Shown: positions 23,285-32,213, counted from the stretch's first letter. The stretch: DNA of 64,000 bases from Paragorgia papillata (GCA_035771165.1 JAWNZC010000347.1:966501-1030500); one strand, 5' to 3'. The notes: a model not told the origin generated them from the sequence alone. Numbers and translations: made by a program.

Positions 23285-25643
23285 GCTGCTCGGTAGGACA
23301 ACTGAATATTAATAAAATACATTGTCTTGTCTTTAATTTAGGCCCACGTTCTTTCCCTCTGTCCCTCGACTTCTTAGTCGTATATATGATAAGGTTAGTG
23401 ATTATAAAGGTAAATTCCTTTGCAGTTATTTCAACTTTAAGTTCTTCAAACCTTTAATGAAGGACTCTATTGCGACTCTTAAAATTCAAGGTTATCGCTA
23501 GTGTGGAATCTGCTGGTGCGTTGAAGAAATGGTTGTTCGAAAAAGCATATGCCTCAAAGGAAGCCGATGTTTTAAAGTAAGTTCAATACATAACTGACTG
23601 TAAGAAATTTTCACTTTTGACATGTTTTTCAAAAATTGCTATTTTCGCCACTCTACTCCATTCCATTCTACTTTATTCTACTTTACTCTACTCCACTCCA
23701 TTTCACTCCATTCCATTCTACTCTGTATACTCCACTCTACTCTATTCTATTCCACTCTATTCCATTCCACTCCATTCCACTCTATTCCACGCCATGCACT
23801 CCATTCCACTCCATTCCACTCCACTCCACTCCACTCCATTCCACTCCACTCCACTCCACTCTATTCCACTCTATTCCACTCCATTCCACTCCATTCCACT
23901 CCATTCCATTCCACTCCACTCCATTCCACTCTATTTTACTCCACGCCACGCCACGCCACTCCACTCCATTCCACTCTATTTTACTCCACGCCACGCCATT
24001 CCACTCCATTCCATTCCATTCCACTCCATTCCATTCCATTCCACTCCATTCCATTCCATTCCACTCCATTCCATTCCACTCCACTCCATTCCACTCCACT
24101 CCATTCCACTCTATTCCACTCTATTTTACTCTACGCCACGCCACTCCACTCCACTCCACTCTATTTTACTCCGCGCCACGCCACTTCACTCCACTCCACT
24201 CCATTCCATTCCACTCCACTCTATTCCACCCCTCTTATTTATGCCATGCACAACTTATCCTACATGTATTTCTAAAAAAACTCGACTACCTGAAGAACAC
24301 GAATACAATAGAATCGAATATGTTAGAGTAATTATGTAACTTAACTTCATGATAACAATACATGACCCTAAATCAAGCATCATATAGCGTTGTTGTTCTC
24401 TTCCAGAGGTCAAGTGTACAACAACGGCTTTTGGGATAAACTTGTATTTAGAAAAGTTCAGGTATGTGTAAGAATGACTTGCATGGCATCTTTAGTGAAT
24501 TCTTGTGCAAAACAGACTAAGGAAATAAAGTCTGAAGGTCCGGAAGTGTCTCAGGTCCAGTAAAATGTTGTTAAAATTAGGTTTTTCTATCGCTCAGCGA
24601 GAACTACTTAATTTCCCCCCATTATTTTTAAAGTGCCTATAAACTCAAATAATATATTACTGATATGGATTCTATGTAACGCGAATAGTTGAATGCCAAA
24701 ATATTTTTTGATTTGAACTTTTATTTGTTGTTATATTGAGGTTTGTATTTCCAAAATGGTAATGAGGATGACGTCAATGTTGGCATTTGTGTGTCTTTTT
24801 TTCTTTTCTTATGATAAACCGCTTGAAGATTTTAATGTAAAAAATGATAAAATACAGAATATACTATTGGATAATATTTCTGCTGTAAACGAACACTGCG
24901 TACGCAAATTATGCCTACATAGACGTCATCCTCATTACCATTTTGGGAATACAAACCTCAATATAACAACAAATAAAAGTTCAAATCAAAAAATATTTTG
25001 GCATTCAACTATACACATTAAATAGAATCCATACGCATTTTTTTTTAAATAACAGAAATGTATATTATAAATTTAAATTTATTGTATAAAAATGCGTAAA
25101 CGTTGGTTCTGAACAACTAATCAGATTGTAAAGCCCTAATCAAACGAGAACGCAAGTCATCGCAAGTTGGCAGTCACGCTATCTCAGCCAGCCGCTCTGA
25201 ATAGTTTCCCGAAAATATCATGTACCGTGACAAAGTTAAAACTTGTTTAAAACACTCATGAAACCTTTATTTTGTTAATTTGGGTGTTCAAACGACCGCC
25301 ACAGAAATTCTGACTGCCAACTTGCGATGACTTGCGTTCTCGTTTGATTAGGGCTTAAAACAAGTGCGTTTGTATTATCTACGAAGTGGACGTTGGTTGA
25401 TATGTCGCCATTTCTTGTTGTTTTACGCAGGCGCTCCTTGGTGGAAGAGTTCGTATAATCATAACTGGTGCTGCACCTATTGAATCGAAAGTGTTAAGAT
25501 TTCTGAAAGTCGTTTTTGGATGTTTTGTAAGACATTTTTTAGTCTTAACTTTTGGGAGTGCAATTTCTCATTTCACTTTTCTTTTGCCACATAGATACTA
25601 ATATAGAGAACAACAACAAGAACTGCAACAGCAACAGCAGCAT

Positions 25644-25708
<65 letters not shown>

Positions 25709-25763
25709 TCAGCAGCAACAACAACAGCGGCAGCAACAACGGCAACAACAGCAGCAGCAACAA

Positions 25764-25794
<31 letters not shown>

Positions 25795-25934
25795 GGCAAC
25801 AACAGCAGCAGCAACAACAGCAGCAGCAACAACAGCAGCAACAACAACAACAACAACAGCAACAACAAAACAAGGACGGTAGTGACGATGACGACGCCTA
25901 GAAGAACAAAAACAATGACAACAACAACAACAAT

Positions 25935-25975
<41 letters not shown>

Positions 25976-26590
25976 CGACGACGACGACGGAACGACGATG
26001 ACGCCAATAACAGCAACAGCAGCAGCAACAACATTTTACAACAAGCTCAGGTGAAAATACGTAGATTCATACATAAATGGGATTGTACTTAGTTTTAATA
26101 GTATTATTTTTGTTCTTTTTGTCATACTTAGCTTGTTGAAGGATATGGCCAAACGGAAAGTGCAGCTTTAGTATGTTGTACTAATTTATATGATAATTCC
26201 TCTGGTAAGACTTCTACTTTTGGTATATTTTAGTGTTATGTAATGACGAAATCTTACGGTCTATCGTATCTACTTTGCAGGGAATGTCGGACCTCCAGCT
26301 GTTTGTTCTATTGTAAAACTTGTTGATGTACCAGAAATGGAATACCACTCTTCAAACAACCAAGGCGAAGTGAGTGTCTGTTTTATTGGATTGAAGTGCA
26401 CACTTGAAGTGTCCTTGTCCCTGTCCCTGTCCTGGTCTTGTCCCTGTCCCTGTCCCTGGTCTTGTCCCTGTCCCTGGTCTTGTCCCTGTCCCTGTCCCTG
26501 TTCCTGTCCTGGTCTTGTTCTTGTCCTCGTCCTCGTCCTCGTCCCCGTCCCCGTCCCCGTCCCCGTCCCCGTCCCCGTCCCCGTCCCCGT

Positions 26591-26629
<39 letters not shown>

Positions 26630-29616
26630 TGACCTTGCCCTTGCCCTCGTCCTCGTCCTCGTCCTCGTCCCTGTCCTTGTCCTTGTCCCTGTCCTTACAG
26701 TGGCGGATCCAAGGGAGGTTATGGGGGTTGCAACCCCCCTAACGTATTATATATGGTATATTATATTATATATAATATATAAATTGTGTTTAGTGTATAA
26801 TATAGCGTATAAAAATCACTATTTCTGATCCTAATATTGCCCCCAAAATGCAGGAAATAGCATTTCAGGGTATCAGAAATCAAAAATTTTCTGGGGGGCA
26901 TACCCCGGATCCCCCTAGAAGTGTCAACCTCCTCTTTAAAAAAATCCTGGATCTGCCCCTGCCTTGTCCTTGTCCTTGCCCTTGCCCTTGCCCTGCCCTT
27001 GCCCTTGCCCTTGCCTTGCCTTGCCTTGCCTTGCCTTGCCTTGCCTTGCCTTGCCTTGCCTTGCCTTGCCTTGCCTTGCCTTGCCTTGCCTTGCCTTGCC
27101 TTGCCTTGCCTTGCCTTGCCTTGCCTTGCCTTGCCTTGCCTTGCCTTGCCTTGCCTTGCCTTGCCTTGCCTTGCCTTGCCTTGCCTTGCCTTGCCTTGCC
27201 TTGCCTTTTCCTCGTTTTGTTTTGTTGTTACTTATAAGAAATGGAGAACATATTCTATTACTATTTACACATACATTCTGTATCTCGAACTCAAGATATG
27301 CACGAAGGGTCCATGTATTTTCAAAGGTTACCTGAATGCCCCAGATAAGACAGCCGAGGTATTGGAAGATGGATGGCTTCACACTGGTGATATTGGCGAG
27401 TGGACCAAGGTAATCCGTGCTGTTAGGAAACTACTTTATATCATTGATGATCGACCTAAATCAAGCTAGCCAACTTTTGGGATTACCATAAGTTGATAAT
27501 TTTAACTTAGTTTAGGGTAGGATTATGGTTATTGTTATGAATTTTGTGGTCATGGTCATGGTCATAGTCATAGTCATAGTCATGGTCATAGTCATGGTCA
27601 TGGCACCGTGACCATGACCATATCATGGCACCATAACCATGACCATGACTGACCATAACCATGACTATGACTATGACCTTGGCATCATGACCATAACGAA
27701 TAACCAAACCTTGACCAAATTATAATCAAACCATATACCCATATCCAAACCACAAGCAAACCATAACCATATATATTTTGTAGAATTATTTTGTAGAATT
27801 CGTCGTCTTTTTAATCCGATTTTGTCGCAGGTTTCAGCCGATCAACAGTGAAATCACTTCTATTAACTGTGGTGAAATGTACTGATTTTTATCACTTTGT
27901 TTTTAAGGAAGGAACATTGAAAATAATTGGTAGGAAAAAGTGTATTTTTAAGTTATCCCAGGTGAGTTTCTATGCAGAAGAAGTGTCGTCAGAATTACAT
28001 ATAATACGTTTAATAAAATTATAACTTAACGACGTTTGTTGGACGTTCGTCAAGCTCAATTACTCAGTGTTCAAGTATTGCACTCTTTATTTACTGTATA
28101 TTTGCATTCTTTCATGGTTGTAAAGTTAACAAAAAACCCAAAAAAAAACAGATTCCTGAGCCCCGGACAGAGTTCTGCATGTTACATTACACCAAGCTCG
28201 CAAACGTACCACATGCACTTCATCGGTATACGTACAACTTATCATATTAATGAATACAGTAAAGTAAAGAAACTTTATGTATTTATTGAGGGTAACACAC
28301 GACAGTATTTAGATACTGATAACTCAATGGCCCTTACCCTTGTTGGAACTAGTTTGTAGAATAGACACTTCCCGAATAATTTGCTTCATTGCCTATATGA
28401 AATAATGGCACGAACTCAAGCTGTTGGCGATGAAATCGTAATGCATTCACTATTATCCTTCATATTCAGCCTCGATTTCAAGCCATTGTTCGCGCCCATT
28501 GAAGCAAATTCGGGAAGTGTCTATTAACTGGGGAACTATGGTGTTAATTTTGCGGAGGGAGGAAACTCGGATAACTCAGTGAAAACCCTCGAGGTAACAC
28601 TACTCTACTCACACGAAGCTGGGTTGGTCACCCATCCGAGTACTAACCCCATTCGACCGGACTTAACTTCAGCGGTGAGGGGCAGCGAGCTAATGCACGT
28701 ATCAATGCAAACCCCACGGGGTGGGGGTGCGGGCAAAGGGTGGGGATTTGACAAAAAAATTGAAAATTTGAGTAAAATGCGCGAGGGTGGGGAATTGTAT
28801 ATTAATCAAATGTGGGGACACCTGGGTGCAGATTCAAACAAGAGATTGTAGACTGCACCAAGTCAAATGATGAAAGACACAATTAGTCACATCATACATA
28901 TATTTAATATTCCTGTGTGGCTGTGTATGATCACCTTTAATTGAGTAAGCAATTGAAAAAAATTCCTTTCCAAAGGCTGAACGTTTTCGACCAGATAGAT
29001 AGTTGAAAGCAAAGATATATTTCAATTTCGCTCACCTTTGTTAATCTACTCTTGAAGGACAAAGGAAGGCAAGGAGACTACGAACCGACCACGAGGAGAT
29101 CCGTTCTTAAACACTCGACCCCAGGTATTTTGCAATCAATCAACATCAAATGTCTCGACCCACGGGGAACAATTCATGGTCAAATGCGCGACTGCGGGGA
29201 TGGTTTTCGCTGTCAAATCTCCACCCCTTGCCCGCACCCTAACAGCTTGTGCCACCCAGGGTACGAGAGACCTGAAATAAAAAGTTATCTACACATCTCT
29301 TTAATTCTTTTAACACTAACTGGCTCCATTTGCTCTCGCAATCATTGTATTTTTAAGGGTGAATACATTGCCCCAGATAAAGTTGAAAACATCTACAACA
29401 AGAGTCCCTTTGTGGCCCAATCCTTCGTACATGGACATAGCATTAAAGTACGTCTATTTTGTCCCGTCTGACAGACAAATATAAAAGTTGGATCGGACAG
29501 TCAGATCGACAGACCGACGGACGGACGGACAGACATACGGACGGACGAACAGACGGACGGACATACGGACGGACAGACGGATGGACGGACGGGTAGACAG
29601 ACGGATAGACAGACGG

Positions 29617-29693
<77 letters not shown>

Positions 29694-29718
29694 TAGACAG
29701 ATAGACAGATAGACAACC

Positions 29719-29750
<32 letters not shown>

Positions 29751-31829
29751 CACACACATGCACCCACACATACACACACACACACACACACACAAACAAA
29801 CACACAAACAAACAAACAAACAAACAAACAAACAAACAAACAAACAAACAAACAAACAAACAAACAAACAAACAAACAAACAAACAAACAAACAAACAAA
29901 CAAAAAAATATATATATAAACAAACAAACAAACAAACAAACTAAGAAAAAAACCAACTAAAAAACAAACTAAAGATTAAAAGAAACGAACAAATTACAAA
30001 AAGATCGTTTCTTTGTCAGTCTTGTGTAGTTGCCATTGTTATACCTGACGAAGAAATTTTGATGAAATGGGCCAAAGAAAATGACGTGAAGGGAACATTC
30101 AACGAATTATGTCAGATGCAGGTATATATATTTTTATATATCTCTGCAGCCACTTTAAGTACTGCAAAGGAAAGGCTTAATTTGTATTTTGTTTCAATGT
30201 TTATGGTGATATTGTCTGTCCTCTGATTGTTTTGATGTAACTATTATTCTAGGAGGTTGAGGAAATGATTTTCAAAGATATCATCGCAAAAGGAAAAGAA
30301 GCTAATTTGGCATCGTTTGAACAGGTTTGATTAAAGCTTAGGCTTTGTTCTATGTTTTTTGTTTACGTTGATCCAAATCCTGCACGTTACTGATGAACAC
30401 ATTGTATTTTCGGGCTACACGAGAAAGTATTTAAAGGACAAAGGACTGAGGGCTAATCGTCCTTACTTGCAGCCAGCGGCTGAATTGCGAAGGACGCAGT
30501 TTACTGACATGGCCGTGTCGAGGCATATCAAAGGCGCTCCAGGCAGCCGCCATAGGACACAGTTCAGACCACGGATCACAGCTAAGATGTTAGGTGTTGA
30601 TTCTACGGAGGGAGGAAAATCGGAGAACCCAGCAAAAAACCTTCGAAACACAGGAGAGATCAACTACAACTCTACTCACATGAGTTCACATGAGGTCATT
30701 CCCTGGCGGTTACCCATCCAAGTACTAACCCCGTCTACACACATAAAAACGCACAAGCTGTTACATACCTGCAAGCAAGTTGTTACAAGGCTGTTCAACA
30801 GGCTGTCACCGTCATGTGTTCGCACTGGCTGTCCCAGTCTGTTAACATGTCTGTAACAGGTTGTTGACAACTTGTAACAAGGCTGATGACTCCAACAGAC
30901 TGATGACAAGTTGTTCCAACAACCTGTTACCGCTCTGCACTCAACAAGTTGTTAACAGATTGATGCTAACAAGGTTGTAGCAGCTTCTTGAATGAACAGC
31001 ATTGTTACAACTTGTTCCCAGCCTTGCTACAAGCCTGTTGCGAACACATCCTGTTGACAAACTGTGAGATTTTTACGTGTGTAACCGGGCTTAACTTTTT
31101 GGTGAGAGGCAGCGCGCTAACAGCACCTGCCACCCGTGTTCCCCTGAGATTTGCCCGAGGTTTTCCTACAGACCGAGCGACAAAAGAGCGAGCTTTGTGC
31201 GAAAATACCGAAGGCGAATACTTTCCCGTATAGACCGAGCAAACGAGATTAGTATAAGCCATTTATTATTTGGCGTTTGGTTCGTCTTCCTATTTGTTTT
31301 TAACTCATTGTTCCGTCTTCAGATGTTGCCGTTTACCTTACTTTATGCTTGTTCGTTTCGTTTCATGTTTATACACCTGTTAAGCATTCATTTTCCGCGC
31401 TTTTAAATTTGTAGTTTTTATGAAAAGAAACACTAATGTTCCTGAACGTATTATTGTTCAAAATTTGTCGAAGAAAATGTCTAAATTATTTTTTATTTTC
31501 ATTTAAATCAACTCAGAAATGTTCCCGCCAAAACTTGCAGGCATTAAAAAAGGCGTAATGCCTTCCCACAGTGCATGGAGAGCATTACCGTTTTTCGGAC
31601 TTCTCAGCAACAAGTTCAACTATACAATAATAATGATTTCTCCCTTATCTTTCTTTGTTTTTAGGTAAAACGTATTCACTTACACTCCGAGTTATTCAGT
31701 GTGGAAAACAACTTACTAACGCCGACGTTCAAATCCAAGAGATTTGTTATGCAGAAGACGTTTTCCGACGAAATTGAAAGAATGTACGAAAAACTCGAAG
31801 AGATAGAACATCCAAAGCCAAACGCTTAA
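10885..31829 (+). CDS. ACSL5: Long-chain acyl-CoA synthetase, ACSL1/5/6 group (23 coding exons)
   Basis: Converts long-chain fatty acid + ATP + CoA to acyl-CoA + AMP + PPi at ER or mitochondrial membranes. Exons: 10885-11019, 13214-13316, 14897-14958, 15409-15510, 16495-16594, 17210-17379, 17475-17507, 18324-18375, 19973-20049, 21062-21139, 21923-22005, 23342-23393, 23491-23576, 24407-24461, 25431-25526, 26132-26204, 26281-26369, 27296-27409, 27908-27961, 29358-29447, 30020-30121, 30253-30324, 31665-31829. All joins keep frame; 680 aa (human ACSL5 683). ANL motifs: TSGTTG-QPKGA split across exons 8/9 (about residues 248-258), YGQTE (433-437), [10 protein letters not shown] (507-516), [18 protein letters not shown]. 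Oddities: residue 528 (27929-27931) is Gly where family members read IIDRKK, and residues 36-45 plus the exon 1 donor come from a MITE. No N-terminal membrane anchor is visible in this first exon, so an upstream exon could exist. The group is secure; the paralogue number is not. Confidence 0.95.
10992..11225. mobile_element. MITE family C, copy 1 (AGCCCTAATCAAACGAG ends, TAA duplication), overlapping ACSL exon 1
   Basis: 234 bp with terminal inverted repeats AGCCCTAATCAAACGAG and CTCGTTTGATT...AGGGTC, flanked by TAA at 10989-10991 and 11226-11228 (PIF/Harbinger-like). Copies at 25132-25355 and 51209-51418 have the same flanking TAA. Here the left repeat has an extra 8-bp block (CGAG-TTTA-CGAG), and the family sequence GAACGCAAGTCATC reads GAACGTAAGTCATC. 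That change creates the GTAAGT donor used by ACSL exon 1. Confidence 0.9.
11933..12340. mobile_element. Inverted-repeat element with telomere-like core
   Basis: Ends TACTCAAATCAGTAGAGCGAG (11935 on) and CTCGCTCTACTGATTTGAGTA (to 12340) are inverted repeats. An inner pair, CACAAAGTA/TTTCGCGCACGAAT, flanks a degenerate CCCTAA tract. Probably a MITE in ACSL intron 1. A perfect palindrome abuts its right end. Confidence 0.7.
12064..12174. repeat. Degenerate telomere-like (CCCTAA)n tract
   Basis: Words CCCTAA, TCCTAA, CCCTGA and CCCCAA recur for about 110 bp. This resembles the animal telomere repeat TTAGGG on the other strand, but is too degenerate to prove a telomeric origin. Confidence 0.55.
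12338..12554. repeat. Perfect 217-bp palindrome, 108-bp arms, 1-nt centre
   Basis: Every base from 12338 pairs with its partner back from 12554, with the centre at 12446 (CAGGCTGTT-T-AACAGCCTG at the axis). The ends are GTACAACTG and CAGTTGTAC. It lies in ACSL intron 1 right of another inverted-repeat element. The lack of any mismatch suggests a recent origin. Confidence 0.95.
12755..12966. repeat. AACTTGTT-rich repeat family K, partial copy
   Basis: Reiterated AACAACCTGTTAC, AACTTGTTGTCAG-like words and a closing GAGATTTTTATGTGTGTA. It shares long stretches with 30736-31083, and a diverged relative is at 58853-59140. Non-coding. Confidence 0.7.
13337..13790. mobile_element. Dispersed element family E, copy 1 (454 bp)
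   Basis: Begins ATACAATAAGCTAAATG and ends AATCTATTTGTTA. A nearly identical copy is at 42388-42853. The right 190 bp form a hairpin whose arms hold GTTATAGATGCACAG and ACGTTGTGACGTCA. No open frame of note, so a non-autonomous element. This copy lies immediately after ACSL exon 2. Confidence 0.85.
13855..14147. mobile_element. MITE with CCCTGCGAGCAGAGCC ends (TA flanks)
   Basis: 293 bp with terminal inverted repeats CCCTGCGAGCAGAGCCTTC and GAAGGCTCTGCTCGCAGGG, flanked by TA at 13853-13854 and 14148-14149. The interior is GC-richer. ACSL intron 2. Confidence 0.85.
15060..15385. repeat. (ATCA)n / (CCAC)n compound repeat
   Basis: CAATCAAT units grade into CCACCCAC and CATCCATC units. It occupies most of ACSL intron 3 and ends about 25 bp before the exon 4 acceptor. 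Confidence 0.9.
16622..17175. repeat. (TTCG)n-(TTCC)n-(TTTC)n-(TTCC)n-(TTCG)n-(CCCT)n array
   Basis: Over 500 bp of tetranucleotides arranged almost symmetrically: TTCG, TTCC, TTTC, TTCC, TTCG, then CCCT. It starts 28 bp after the ACSL exon 5 donor and fills the intron. Frames through it encode only FLPS/FVRS or KEGR repeats and are not genes. Confidence 0.95.
17600..17860. repeat. CCTTCCTCCCCTCC pyrimidine minisatellite
   Basis: Pure pyrimidine strand with recurring CTTCCCTTCCTCCCCTCC and CCATCCTCCTCTTCC words, in ACSL intron 7. It could form triplex DNA (inference). Confidence 0.9.
17948..18245. mobile_element. Hairpin repeat family H, copy 2
   Basis: GAGCAGGAGTGTTTTATCAG and CTGATAAAACACGAACTG form a hairpin around GGCGAAGCCGAG. 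The rest ends in CATGAATTATTAATGAG. A close copy is at 35140-35335. ACSL intron 7. Confidence 0.7.
18736..19184. mobile_element. Nested transposon, CAGGGGCGCAACTAGA ends
   Basis: Ends CAGGGGCGCAACTAGA and TCTAGTTGCGCGCCTG, flanked by a 5-bp duplication CGATT (18731-18735 and 19185-19189) within the family D element. CAGGG-type ends suggest hAT-like. It is itself interrupted at 18828-19032. Confidence 0.8.
18828..19032. mobile_element. Innermost hAT-type MITE (8-bp duplication)
   Basis: 205 bp with ends CAGTGGCGTGGGGAGCAG and CGGGCCCACTG, flanked by the perfect 8-bp duplication CTAGAAGC (18820-18827 and 19033-19040). The 8-bp duplication and CAGTGGCG end fit hAT. This is the third level of nesting. 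Confidence 0.85.
19496..19633. repeat. Inverted repeat (TAACCTCGTTTTCTCGGTCTG)
   Basis: Arms TAACCTCGTTTTCTCGGTC and GACCGAGAAAACGAGGTTA enclose GGCAAATACTTTCCCG-type arms and a CGAGCGACGAAGGAGCGAG centre. A related block is at 31146-31250. ACSL intron 8. Confidence 0.75.
20265..20905. repeat. (TTTG)n / TGTCTG compound array
   Basis: Two long pure (GTTT)n runs (about 20450-20535 and 20728-20848) are separated by GTGTCTCTGTTTGTCTGCG variants. It fills ACSL intron 9. The frames are CLFV repeats only. Confidence 0.95.
20938..21030. repeat. 30-bp direct repeat, three units
   Basis: AAACTAAATTTCAACTTC followed by AAATCTCATGC, three times in tandem, ending about 30 bp before the exon 10 acceptor. 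Confidence 0.85.
22101..22366. mobile_element. MITE family A, copy 2
   Basis: Ends AATCTCGTTCCCAGAGCC and GGCTCTGGGAACGAGATT, with the same interior as 3384-3634. Near the right end an extra block (about 22280-22313) forms a small ATTGAACTTTAAG hairpin not seen in copy 1. ACSL intron 11. Confidence 0.85.
22605..22680 (-). repeat. tRNA-like (Asn-like) sequence, degenerate
   Basis: On the - strand it has an A box (TAGCTCAGTGGTAGAGC), an anticodon-like arm CTGGT-ACGTTAA-ACCAG (GTT in the loop) and a B box (GGTTCGATTCTC). The acceptor and T stems pair poorly, so it is more likely a pseudo-tRNA or SINE head than a working tRNA. Confidence 0.6.
22741..23285. repeat. Hairpins between two (AT)n runs
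   Basis: (AT)n at about 22701-22741 and 23249-23280 bracket a GATATCAGTGTCTG inverted repeat (22815-22905) and TCTGTATCGG/CCGATACAGA arms (23170-23225). A family-H-like end (ACTCATTAATAATTCATG) sits at the left. No coding signal. ACSL intron 11. Confidence 0.65.
23640..24236. repeat. (CATTC)n / (CACTC)n satellite-like pentamer array
   Basis: About 600 bp of CCATTCCACTCCACTC with CTATT and CACGCC variants. The five-base CATTC unit is like that of human satellites II/III, but this is sequence analogy only. It fills ACSL intron 13. Confidence 0.95.
24632..25044. mobile_element. TTAA-type inverted-repeat element, family F copy 1
   Basis: The left end is TTAA-AGTGCCTATAAACTC, and long arms hold TTGGCATTCAACTA/ATATTTTTTGATTTGAAC and GGTAATGAGGATGACGTC. 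The same design is seen at 47487-47942. The right terminus is eroded by a T-run. The 89-codon frame across it is an artefact of the arms. ACSL intron 14. Confidence 0.7.
25132..25355. mobile_element. MITE family C, copy 2
   Basis: 224 bp with ends AGCCCTAATCAAACGAGAAC and GTTCTCGTTTGATTAGGGCT, flanked by TAA (25129-25131 and 25356-25358). It is the reference copy for the element in ACSL exon 1 and lies in ACSL intron 14. Confidence 0.92.
25606..26035. repeat. (CAA/CAG)n trinucleotide array
   Basis: About 430 bp of CAACAACAGCAGCAA units with an interruption near 25870-25925, then (AAC)n and ACGACG. It fills ACSL intron 15. Poly-Leu, poly-Asn and poly-Val frames are shadows of it. Confidence 0.95.
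26405..26697. repeat. (CCCTGT)n / (CCCCGT)n hexamer array
   Basis: Hexanucleotides TCCCTG, TCCCCG, TCCTCG and TCCTTG in runs. It stops exactly where the hAT element starts and CCTTGT units resume right of it, so the array was split by the insertion or regrew. Confidence 0.92.
26698..26961. mobile_element. hAT-like element, CAGTGGCGGATCC ends
   Basis: CAGTGGCGGATCCAAGGGAGG at the left and GGATCTGCCCCTG at the right are imperfect inverted repeats. Inside are TTGCAACCCCCCTAAC and a TATA-rich stretch. The flanking repeat hides the target duplication. No transposase. Confidence 0.75.
26962..27210. repeat. (CCTTG)n pentamer, about 40 uninterrupted units
   Basis: TTGCC runs uninterrupted from about 27020 to 27206 after a CCTTGT lead-in. 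It ends about 90 bp before the ACSL exon 18 acceptor. The purity suggests recent expansion. Confidence 0.95.
27535..27700. repeat. (GGTCAT)n microsatellite with inverted halves
   Basis: The left half reads GGTCATGGTCATAGTC; the right half reads GACCATGACCATAACC, its complement. Together they form a long imperfect hairpin. ACSL intron 18. Confidence 0.85.
28165..28250. mobile_element. Truncated copy of the tRNA-SINE body
   Basis: The segment ACATTACACCAAGCTCGCAA, ACGTACCACATGCACT and ATACGTACAACTTATCA matches the body of the tandem units at 43640-44350, without the tRNA-like head. ACSL intron 19. Confidence 0.75.
28361..28524. mobile_element. Small MITE, AGACACTTCCCGAAT ends
   Basis: TAGACACTTCCCGAATAATT and AATTCGGGAAGTGTCTA are inverted repeats about 165 bp apart with TA at both edges; TTTGCTTCA continues the arms. 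ACSL intron 19. Confidence 0.8.
28550..28700 (-). mobile_element. 5S-rRNA-like SINE fragment, copy 1
   Basis: On the - strand GTTAAGTCCGGTCG, then GGTTAGTACTCGGATGGGTG and ACCAACCC follow the 5S rRNA internal promoter (A box to C box). The body (GGAGGGAGGAAACTCGG) matches 30600-30635. 5S-derived SINEs are the SINE3 class. Calling it a SINE is inference from the shared body. Confidence 0.65.
29490..29940. repeat. (GACG/GACA)n then (CAAA)n array
   Basis: GGACGGACAGAC variants become pure (ACAG)n, a short (CA)n, then about 25 (CAAA) units. It fills ACSL intron 20. Confidence 0.95.
30585..31125 (-). mobile_element. 5S-rRNA-like SINE, copy 2, split by a 348-bp insertion
   Basis: Reading the - strand: AGTTAAGCCCGGT (31084-31099), then after an interruption GGTTAGTACTTGGATGGGTA and ACCGCCAGGGAATGACC (30694-30731). 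These are strikingly like the 5S rRNA A box, intermediate element and C box. The body follows to about 30585 and is shared with copy 1. ACSL intron 22. Confidence 0.7.
30736..31083. mobile_element. Repeat family K element inserted in the 5S-like SINE
   Basis: Ends TACACACATAAAAACGCAC and GATTTTTACGTGTGTA are imperfect inverted repeats. The interior reiterates AACAAGTTGT/ACAACTTGT palindromes (CCAACAGACTGATGACAAG, TGCTAACAAGGTTGTAG). It shares its body with 12755-12966, and a diverged relative is at 58853. Confidence 0.75.
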
Positions 31830-32030
31830 TCCCAGTATAAGAGATAGAACTGATCCAAAGCCAATTATAGGCCTAATCCCGGTATAACTTTTTAATTAAC
31901 TAATTGTATTCTTGTATTTTGCAATGTTTTTCTTAATCAGTAAAGCTTCATACACCACTTTTCAACTCACTAGATTTTATTATTAAGACACTAGATTTTA
32001 AGACACTAGTTAAGACTTAACTTTTCCAGT

Positions 32031-32095
32031 TGGGATTGAATCCGCGACCCTGCGAATGCGACACTGGTGCAGTGCATTCACCACTGGGAAGGTGT
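32031..32095 (-). repeat. tRNA-like fragment
   Basis: The - strand has GTGGTGAATGCACTGCAC (A-box-like) and GGGTCGCGGATTCAATCCC (B-box-like with a T-arm hairpin). The acceptor stem is not clear. Likely a SINE or tRNA pseudogene between ACSL and MAD1L1. Confidence 0.5.
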
Positions 32096-32213
32096 TTCCA
32101 TTTTGACTGTAAAACTCACTTCTTCTTCTGTAGTTCGTTGCGTATTACTGTATTTCTGTAGCCTCTACCGAAGCCTGATCACTCACTCACTCACTCACTC
32201 ACTCACTCACTCA

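Noticed and set aside
23617..24339. [15 protein letters not shown] frames on both strands
   Set aside because: Translation of the CATTC pentamer array.
25545..26034. Poly-Leu, poly-Asn and poly-Val frames
   Set aside because: Frames of the (CAA/CAG)n array in ACSL intron 15.
29052..29471. A 139-codon gene around 29.1-29.4 kb
   Set aside because: Its 3' part is ACSL exon 20 read in its true frame and the 5' part is repeat-derived intron.
30359..30856. A 165-codon gene downstream of ACSL exon 22
   Set aside because: Runs through the 5S-like SINE and a family K repeat inside an intron.
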